Shown here: piece after piece, positions 15,260 through 20,275 of the stretch
How the letters are laid out: each line of letters starts with the position of its first letter
Numbering within the stretch: the stretch's first letter is position 1
Assembly (NCBI GenBank): GCA_964580655.1
Contig: CAZOMR010000025.1
Location: 1 to 20,275, forward strand
Direction of reading: 5' to 3'
DNA length: 20,275 nucleotides
Source: CAZOMR01 sp964580655
GTDB taxonomy: Bacteria > RBG-13-61-14 > CAZOMR01
Notes under the pieces: model-generated
The model's database searches: none
What the model saw: only the letters and a program-made list of their open reading frames with translations
Told to the model about the DNA's origin: nothing
Position numbers and translations under genes: made by a program

Positions 15260-16207
15260 TCATCCTTCCGTCTCAATAATTCCCTGGCGGAAAAAGTTCA
15301 CTATGATCTTGTAAATCTCCAGGTCCGGGCAGGCAACCTCGTCAAGCACCCTGGAGAAGACTCCGTGCGCTTCTATCGCGGCCAGCACCTCCTGTTCCCT
15401 GTCAGAAAGCTCGCTCATCAAAGGGAGTTTCTCGTCCCGTATATGGAGCCGTTTGCCTGCAAACGAGAGGTTTTTTTCCAGGACATTCATCTCGTCCAGT
15501 TGCCGGGCGCCTTCAATCAACAGGGTCTCCATCTTTTCCGGCAGTGCGGGATCGCGTGTCAGGTCAATAAGCGGCTCCACCTCGAAATTGGCATCACTCC
15601 ATCCCAACAGCCTGTAGATCACCTTGGGCCCGGCAAGTTTTCCAAGTTCGGCCCTTATCAACCCCCCGGAGAGAAAAGCGAGCCTGCCTGTGGGTGAGCC
15701 CATCCGGGAGATTTTCAACAGGCCGGTTTTCTGGTTAAGGGCAAACATCTGTAAGAGGTCAGAGAGGCCTATCTCCTGGGTGGTTCCTGAGAGGGAGATG
15801 CTTTTGCGCGTGAGCAGTGCTTCCTGGGTTTTCAACATCCGTTGGAAGATAAGGTTGACCCGGGCCAGCAACTCTCCCATATCAAAGGGTTTGGTAAGGT
15901 AATCATCCGCACCCATTTGCAGGCCGCGGATACGATCCGGGGCCTCGCTTTTTTGCGTGAGAAAGATAAAAGGTATGAAGGATGTATAAGGGTTGGAGCG
16001 GATTTGAGAGCATAGCTCCCAGCCGTCCATTCCCGGCATGGATATATCCGCGATGATAAGGTCCGGGTTTTCAGCTAACGCCAGTTTAAGGCCCTTGGCC
16101 CCGTCATCGGCCACAACCACCCGGTAGCCTTCCGCACTGAAGGCGTCCTGGATCATCTCCGTGATCATCGGGCTGTCATCCACGACAAGGATCTTTAGTT
16201 TCAGCAT
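15260..16207 (-). CDS. Receiver-PATAN (DUF4388) response regulator
   Basis: Regulator of 315 aa. The N-terminal receiver (1-122) is canonical, with D10/D11, D54, T84 and K106-P107. The second half holds a PATAN/DUF4388-type domain (about 135-225: SGTTQEIGLSDLLQMFALNQKTGLLKI, then GRLAFLSGGLIRAELG) and a helical tail. PATAN domains are protein-interaction outputs rather than DNA-binding; in cyanobacteria they occur in phototaxis regulators of pilus motors. It is a candidate output of this system. Its ATG overlaps the cheW stop (TGATG), and cheA follows after 6 nt. Confidence 0.88.
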   Translation of the reverse strand: MLKLKILVVDDSPMITEMIQDAFSAEGYRVVVADDGAKGLKLALAENPDLIIADISMPGMDGWELCSQIRSNPYTSFIPFIFLTQKSEAPDRIRGLQMGADDYLTKPFDMGELLARVNLIFQRMLKTQEALLTRKSISLSGTTQEIGLSDLLQMFALNQKTGLLKISRMGSPTGRLAFLSGGLIRAELGKLAGPKVIYRLLGWSDANFEVEPLIDLTRDPALPEKMETLLIEGARQLDEMNVLEKNLSFAGKRLHIRDEKLPLMSELSDREQEVLAAIEAHGVFSRVLDEVACPDLEIYKIIVNFFRQGIIETEG

Positions 16208-16818
16208 CAGCTTTCCTGCACAGATAGGCGATCCCGATAGTCCACCTTTAGCTCCCCGGAAGAGAATATCTTCTCAAGATCGAGATAGATCAAGAGCCGT
16301 TCCTTTCCTTCTCCGAGGTCCTCTTCAAAATATCCCTTGATAATCTCCGCTTTCATCCGGGTGGCGCCTGAGGCCGGCTCCTTGAGTTCGGCCAGAGCGC
16401 GGTTCATGATCTCGCCGATCCGCTCAATCAGGATCGCCGTGGATATGTGGCTTACCTCCAGCACTAAAAGCTTGGCTTCACTGCTCAGCGGGTTGAGTTT
16501 CAGGCCAAACACCTTTCGCAGGTCAATCACCGAGGTTATCTGGCCTCTCAGGTTGATCACCCCTTCCACATAGGAAGGGGTCCTCGGCACCCGCACTATC
16601 TTCGGGAACTTGATCACGCTCTTGCAGAAGACTGTATCCGCGGCATAGAACTCATCACCCAGCCAGAAGCTCATCAACTGAACCTGCCCCCCCTCTGGCT
16701 TCTGCTCCTCCTCTTCCGTGACCCCGCGCCAGTATTCATCCCGCAGTTGTGCCAGTATCTCCGCGGTGTCGTAGCCCGTCTTTTCTTTAGACCTTTCGGG
16801 CTTTTCCGATTCAGCCAT
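16207..16818 (-). CDS. cheW: CheW-family adaptor
   Basis: Adaptor linking CheA to receptors, 203 aa. The CheW domain (about 45-190) shows FWLGDEFYAADTVFCKSVI, VPRTPSYVEGVINLRGQITSVIDLR and the closing LLIYLDLEKIF strand. A charged N-terminal extension of about 45 residues is longer than in classical CheW. The start at 16816-16818 is preceded by AAGGAA about ten bases upstream. It lies 21 nt after the PATAN-receiver gene. Confidence 0.93.
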   Translation of the reverse strand: MAESEKPERSKEKTGYDTAEILAQLRDEYWRGVTEEEEQKPEGGQVQLMSFWLGDEFYAADTVFCKSVIKFPKIVRVPRTPSYVEGVINLRGQITSVIDLRKVFGLKLNPLSSEAKLLVLEVSHISTAILIERIGEIMNRALAELKEPASGATRMKAEIIKGYFEEDLGEGKERLLIYLDLEKIFSSGELKVDYRDRLSVQES

Positions 16819-16839
16819 CTTTGATCTTCCTTTCCTGAT

Positions 16840-17934
16840 TTACTCCAATCCCAGAACATTCTCCACGATGGTGATGATTTTCTTCTCGGAAAAGGGTTTC
16901 TCGATATAGAGGTCAGCCCCTTCTCTGAAGCCGATGCCCTTGTCTTCATCAAGGCCCTTCACGGTGAGCATGATGATCGGTATCTGCCGGGTTGTGTCAT
17001 CTCGCTTGAGCCTGCGGCAGACCTCGTAGCCGTTGATCCGGGGCATGAGTAGATCAAGTATGATCACATCCGGCCTTGCATCCCGGACCTTGACCAGCCC
17101 CTCATATCCGTCTTCCGCGCTGATCACCTTGAAGCCGTTCCTGCCAAGCATGTCATCCAGCATGGCCCGCACCGTGGGGCTGTCGTCAACGACCAGCACT
17201 ATTCCCCTGACATCGGTCTTGTCCGCACGCTGAAGCGCGATGCTCACTGCATCAAGCGCGCGCGGCTCAAACACTTCGGCCAGCCAGCGCCGGTAAGCCC
17301 CTGCGCGATCCGGGTTGAAAAATACTGCCTCGACAAGATACCTGAGCTCCTTGAGATAGTGAATCAAAAGCAGGTAGCGCTTGCCAGCAGAGTCCTTGAC
17401 CTCCATCAAGACCTCATCAGTGTTGCCACGCTTTAAGTCCCTGAGTATATTCTCCGTCTCCTCTTCACGAAACCTGTGAAGAAAAAGCTCACACTGGGCC
17501 GGATCAATGAGATCATCATAAACAAAGACCTCTTTTCCCTTCAGGTCGCAGAGCCTGAGAAAAAATTTGTCATCCATCACAGGGAGCAAGCCCTGGATGA
17601 TCTTTTCCAACTCCCGCTTGTAGAAGCTCTGGAATTCCTGCCAGTCAATACTCACTGTCTCAAGCTCCGGCTCTCTGTCCCTGGTGAGCCGGAATACACC
17701 ATTGCGCCAGGAGATCAGGTAATACGCGGATTCCTTTCCCCGAATGCTCCGGGTAGCGGCATGCACCATCTTGCCATCCTTGAAATAGAAATGCCCCTGC
17801 TCACCGCCGTAGCGTATCTGGATGTATGCGCTGGCCCTGCTTTTGCAAAGCGGCTCGATCACCTCCATGAGGCTCTCCTCTTCGAGCCGGCCTATCAGAT
17901 CCCCGCCCTCGCGCGAGATCATGGTCCTTACCAT
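16840..17934 (-). CDS. PATAN-receiver response regulator (reverse domain order)
   Basis: Protein of 364 aa with an N-terminal PATAN/DUF4388-type domain (about 9-85: GGDLIGRLEEESLMEVIEPLCKS, then GHFYFKDGKMVHA), a middle region I cannot assign (about 95-235), and a C-terminal receiver (244-364) with D250/D251, D294, T324 and K346-P347. Domain order is opposite to that of the other PATAN regulator in this operon. I chose the ATG at 17932-17934, one base after the stop of the upstream receiver gene and after a GGAG; longer in-frame starts would lie inside that gene. An ATG four codons later is also possible. It probably competes for CheA phosphate and binds other proteins rather than DNA. Confidence 0.85.
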   Translation of the reverse strand: MVRTMISREGGDLIGRLEEESLMEVIEPLCKSRASAYIQIRYGGEQGHFYFKDGKMVHAATRSIRGKESAYYLISWRNGVFRLTRDREPELETVSIDWQEFQSFYKRELEKIIQGLLPVMDDKFFLRLCDLKGKEVFVYDDLIDPAQCELFLHRFREEETENILRDLKRGNTDEVLMEVKDSAGKRYLLLIHYLKELRYLVEAVFFNPDRAGAYRRWLAEVFEPRALDAVSIALQRADKTDVRGIVLVVDDSPTVRAMLDDMLGRNGFKVISAEDGYEGLVKVRDARPDVIILDLLMPRINGYEVCRRLKRDDTTRQIPIIMLTVKGLDEDKGIGFREGADLYIEKPFSEKKIITIVENVLGLE

Positions 17935-17935
17935 T

Positions 17936-18316
17936 TCAGCGCTCCGCTTCAGCCATGACCTTGATGATCCGGTCCGCCACTTCCCGCGGGCTGAAAGGCT
18001 TGGCCAGATAAGCCTGCGCCCAGACATTGTAGGTAAACTCCATCTCCGGGTCCTTTTCCTTGAAGGTCAGAATGATTATCGGGATAGCCTCGGTCCGGGG
18101 AGTGCCTTTCAACTCCTGGATGAAGCGGTAGCTGTTTACCCTGCTATGGAGTATATCAATCAGGATCATATCCGGGAGCTCTTTCTGGATCATCTCTTTG
18201 GCCTCATCCTCATTATCGCAGACCACTACCCCGAGGCCCCTGCTGGCCAGCTTGAGCCTCAGAGTATCCTGGACAAAAGGCTCCTCGTCCAAAATCAGCA
18301 CCTTTTTATTACTCAA
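17936..18316 (-). CDS. Single-domain receiver (CheY-like)
   Basis: Stand-alone receiver of 126 aa with acidic residues D10/E11, phosphoacceptor D54, T84 and K106-P107. The loop after D54 reads ILHSRVNSYRF instead of the usual MPxxDG, so its surface differs from typical CheY proteins. The gene starts with TTG at 18314-18316 inside the end of cheR (8-nt overlap), preceded by GAGGG at proper spacing. Its stop is one base before the next start. It could be the output CheY or a phosphate sink. Confidence 0.85.
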   Translation of the reverse strand: MSNKKVLILDEEPFVQDTLRLKLASRGLGVVVCDNEDEAKEMIQKELPDMILIDILHSRVNSYRFIQELKGTPRTEAIPIIILTFKEKDPEMEFTYNVWAQAYLAKPFSPREVADRIIKVMAEAER

Positions 18317-19865
18317 ACCTCGAGCCCTCTTGAGATGGCGTCCCGGGCAGGTTCAACTGTGCGAGGCATATCTGCTTCAGGGCTTGTGGACTCAGCCCCC
18401 CGCTGAAGCAGAGTGAAAAATGCTTATCCTTTTTCTCAAGAAGCCCGAGTGCGTTTTTGAATTGCCTCCTTGCATCTTCCTCGCGATTCATGCAGAGATA
18501 CAGGTTCCCGAGGTTGAAATAAGCGATGATATATTCCGGATCAAGCCAGAGAACCCTGTGATAGTTCTTCACCGCCTCTTTTAAGTCCGCATTCTTCTCA
18601 TCCAGCAGTGCTTGAAGCAGGTAGACCTCGGGCATAAGCGCGTCCAGTTCCCGGACACGGTTGCATGTGGACCGGGCATCATTGTCCTCTCCCCTGTTGC
18701 CGAGGATAAAGCCCATGCCCAGATGTCCTCGCGCGGAATCCGGGTTCCTGGAGAGCATTCTTTCAAACACCTCATGGGCCTTTTCAAAAGCCTCCTGGCC
18801 GAAAAGCCGCATCCCCTCTTCCCATAGCTTTTCCTCGCCGTTGCCGCGGTCCGGGGCCGGCTCCGGCAGGGTTAGATCAGGCCTGGGCAGATCAAGCCGT
18901 GGCCCGGTGTATGGCTCGCTACCGATAATCCTGAGCCATTCATCCCGCGCCAGGGGCCTCTTTTGTGGCAGAGAGACCTTGATCTCTCTCCACGGCCGGG
19001 TCTCCGACGGTAACTTCTGATAAAAGAAGGTGTCCTCGGTATGGATGCTTCGGAACTCTTTGCTGATCTGGTAGATGGTCTCGGAATACCCCAGGATCAG
19101 GTATCCTGCTTCACTCAGAATCTCGGAGAGCTTGCGCACCACATGCTGTACCGCGCCTTCATTGAAATAGATCAGGACATTGCGGCAAAAGATGACATCG
19201 AAATGTCCATCACTCTTGAGCCGCTGGTAATCCGGATCGGTCAGGTTGAATTGAAAAAATTTCACCTGCTTTTTTATCCCGTCGCAAAGCTCAAAGAGTT
19301 TTCCACGAGGAGTGAAATAGCGCTGTCTGATCTCCGGGGACACCAGTTTGAGCTTGCGTTCTGAATAGAGACTGACCCTGGCCTGGTCAAGAAATTCCCG
19401 ATTGATGTCACAGGCTATTACTTCGATTTCCCAATTCTCAAGCTCCGGAAAGGTCTCACGGATCAACATCACGATGGAATACGGCTCCTCGCCGGTCGCG
19501 CACCCTGCGCTGAAGATGCGCAGTTTTTTCTGGCTGGATTCCTTTCTCCTGATCAGGTCCGGCAGGATGCATGTGCGCAGTGCATCGAACTGGGCCGGGG
19601 TGCGGAAGAAATGGGTCTCGCCCACAGTGAGTGACACGATCAGTTGATCCAGCTCATTCTCATGGGATGAGCTTTCTGAGAGCAGTTGGTAGTACTCCTC
19701 AAAGCTGAAGACTCCTAGTGAGACCATGCGAGTTGCGATCGCCTGCTCCAGGTCCGGAATCCTGCGATCCTCTATAAGGAGGCCGCTCTTTTCCATGAGC
19801 AACTCCTGGAAGCTCTCTGCCTGCTCAGGGCTCAATCGGATTTTATGAATCTCGCTTATGGACAA
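18309..19865 (-). CDS. cheR: CheR methyltransferase with C-terminal TPR region
   Basis: CheR of 518 aa uses S-adenosylmethionine to methylate receptor glutamates. The N-terminal helical domain contains ETHFFR (83-88). The methyltransferase core has SAGCATGEEPYS (119-130), ACDIN and CRNVLIYF (227-234). After a proline-rich linker (about 300-340), about four tetratricopeptide-like repeats (343-480) follow, as in FrzF/WspC/PilK-type CheR fusions; these regulate or target the enzyme. The start is uncertain: the first plausible codon is TTG at 19863-19865, with GGAGG only 2 nt upstream, and no ATG or GTG fits. Conserved CheR sequence begins near residue 10, so little is missing. First gene of the chemosensory operon; initiation may be weak. 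Confidence 0.93.
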   Translation of the reverse strand: MSISEIHKIRLSPEQAESFQELLMEKSGLLIEDRRIPDLEQAIATRMVSLGVFSFEEYYQLLSESSSHENELDQLIVSLTVGETHFFRTPAQFDALRTCILPDLIRRKESSQKKLRIFSAGCATGEEPYSIVMLIRETFPELENWEIEVIACDINREFLDQARVSLYSERKLKLVSPEIRQRYFTPRGKLFELCDGIKKQVKFFQFNLTDPDYQRLKSDGHFDVIFCRNVLIYFNEGAVQHVVRKLSEILSEAGYLILGYSETIYQISKEFRSIHTEDTFFYQKLPSETRPWREIKVSLPQKRPLARDEWLRIIGSEPYTGPRLDLPRPDLTLPEPAPDRGNGEEKLWEEGMRLFGQEAFEKAHEVFERMLSRNPDSARGHLGMGFILGNRGEDNDARSTCNRVRELDALMPEVYLLQALLDEKNADLKEAVKNYHRVLWLDPEYIIAYFNLGNLYLCMNREEDARRQFKNALGLLEKKDKHFSLCFSGGLSPQALKQICLAQLNLPGTPSQEGSRFE

Positions 19866-19989
19866 TCCCTCCGGAAAACCGGTTTTTATATTATCATCTC
19901 CTGCTTAAAACTCAATAAAAAAGGATCTTCCGGTTTAAGAGCGCCTTTCAAGGGGCCAGCGCCCTGAGCCCTTTCAGAAGCTCAAGATG

Positions 19990-20021
19990 AGGCCTGCCAA
20001 AGCCTTGGCGCAGGCAGGTCT
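19990..20021. repeat. Palindromic stem-loop, possible dispersed REP-like element
   Basis: AGGCCTGCC (19990-19998) pairs with GGCAGGTCT (20013-20021) with one wobble, around a 14-nt loop that itself contains GCCTTGGC. No T-run follows on either strand. The form fits a dispersed palindromic intergenic repeat, but only one copy is visible here. Confidence 0.4.
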
Positions 20022-20135
20022 CTCCGGGGGAACGAAGAACTGATTTCAAGAGGTTGGCGGTAGAGGCGATCCAGACAGGCTGTAGGCCGACTGGTCTCCC
20101 AATGGGCGAAATTTATTGTTATGTCGCAGGTCCGA

Positions 20136-20145
20136 AACTTTCGCA
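20136..20145. repeat. 10-bp direct repeat AACTTTCGCA, copy 1
   Basis: Identical 10-mer to 20225-20234, 89 bp apart. Function unknown; it could be a regulator site or the remains of a mobile-element end. Confidence 0.35.
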
Positions 20146-20224
20146 ACTGGACATTCCCCGAAAATCACCCTGATTCTTCTGTAAATCAAATGGGTGTAAG
20201 GATTTTTTGATTTCAACAAGTGTG

Positions 20225-20234
20225 AACTTTCGCA
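20225..20234. repeat. 10-bp direct repeat AACTTTCGCA, copy 2
   Basis: Second copy of the 10-mer at 20136-20145. A looser version with one extra base (AACTTTCCGCA) lies at 8650-8660, beside the truncated glycosyltransferase gene. Confidence 0.35.
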
Positions 20235-20275
20235 CTTTTTCTTGACCCTGTAAACCCTATCATAAATCATCCATC

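Larger units (their letters stand above)
19866..20275. other. Upstream region of the chemosensory operon, no convincing gene
   Basis: About 410 bp before cheR. I find no ORF with a credible start, ribosome-binding site and protein-like content; a 74-codon minus-strand frame (20046-20270) has none of these. The region holds the palindrome AAAACCGGTTTT (19875-19886) just before cheR, a GC-rich hairpin (19990-20021) and two 10-bp direct repeats near the edge. No clear sigma-70, sigma-54 or sigma-28 promoter stands out. Confidence 0.5.

Noticed and set aside
20046..20270. Minus-strand 74-codon ORF upstream of cheR
   Set aside because: No Shine-Dalgarno, no recognisable motif, and the frame crosses the direct repeats; unlikely to be coding.
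19930..20275. Riboswitch (c-di-GMP type) ahead of the chemosensory operon
   Set aside because: I could not find the conserved core sequences or a paired architecture on the minus strand.

Overview
The window reads as chromosomal DNA of a Gram-negative bacterium. It encodes a lipobox lipoprotein, an AsmA-type envelope protein, an L,D-transpeptidase, sigma-54-type regulation and a membrane Fe-S/heme b oxidoreductase of the EtfAB:menaquinone oxidoreductase type. This mix is common in anaerobic Desulfobacterota (former Deltaproteobacteria) and relatives. That placement is an inference from gene content only.

Left region (1-2510, minus strand): a two-component pair. The membrane histidine kinase carries a RegB-like GGxxNPF quinone-binding motif. 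Its stop codon abuts the start of an NtrC-type sigma-54 response regulator, which runs off the left edge.

Divergent control region (2511-2856): two 19-bp dyads of identical architecture (TGTAT-N9-ATACA) lie about 110 bp apart. Downstream is a good -24/-12 (sigma-54) promoter candidate. A possible 41-codon small ORF with a good Shine-Dalgarno overlaps this region.

Right-facing operon (2857-5934, plus strand): two tandem paralogous resolvase-like small proteins come first. They share a 71-nt perfectly identical core although the rest has diverged. A 690-aa NarI-like/HdrD-like membrane oxidoreductase follows. The simplest reading is that the kinase senses the quinone pool and the regulator activates a quinone-reducing enzyme next door. 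What the resolvase-like pair does is unknown.

Envelope block (6052-9651, minus): an AsmA-like protein, an N-terminal remnant of a GT-C glycosyltransferase (probable pseudogene) and a membrane-anchored L,D-transpeptidase.

Chemosensory operon (9729-19865, minus): nine tightly packed genes in the order cheR-TPR, single receiver, PATAN-receiver, cheW, receiver-PATAN, hybrid cheA-receiver, cheB, a lipoprotein, and an MmgE/PrpD-family protein. No chemoreceptor, cheD or flagellar/pilus gene lies in the window. The layout suggests a chemosensory system with several competing phosphate-accepting receivers rather than a minimal CheA/CheY motility pathway.

Right edge (19866-20275): no convincing gene. 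It holds a GC-rich palindromic hairpin and a pair of direct 10-mers.
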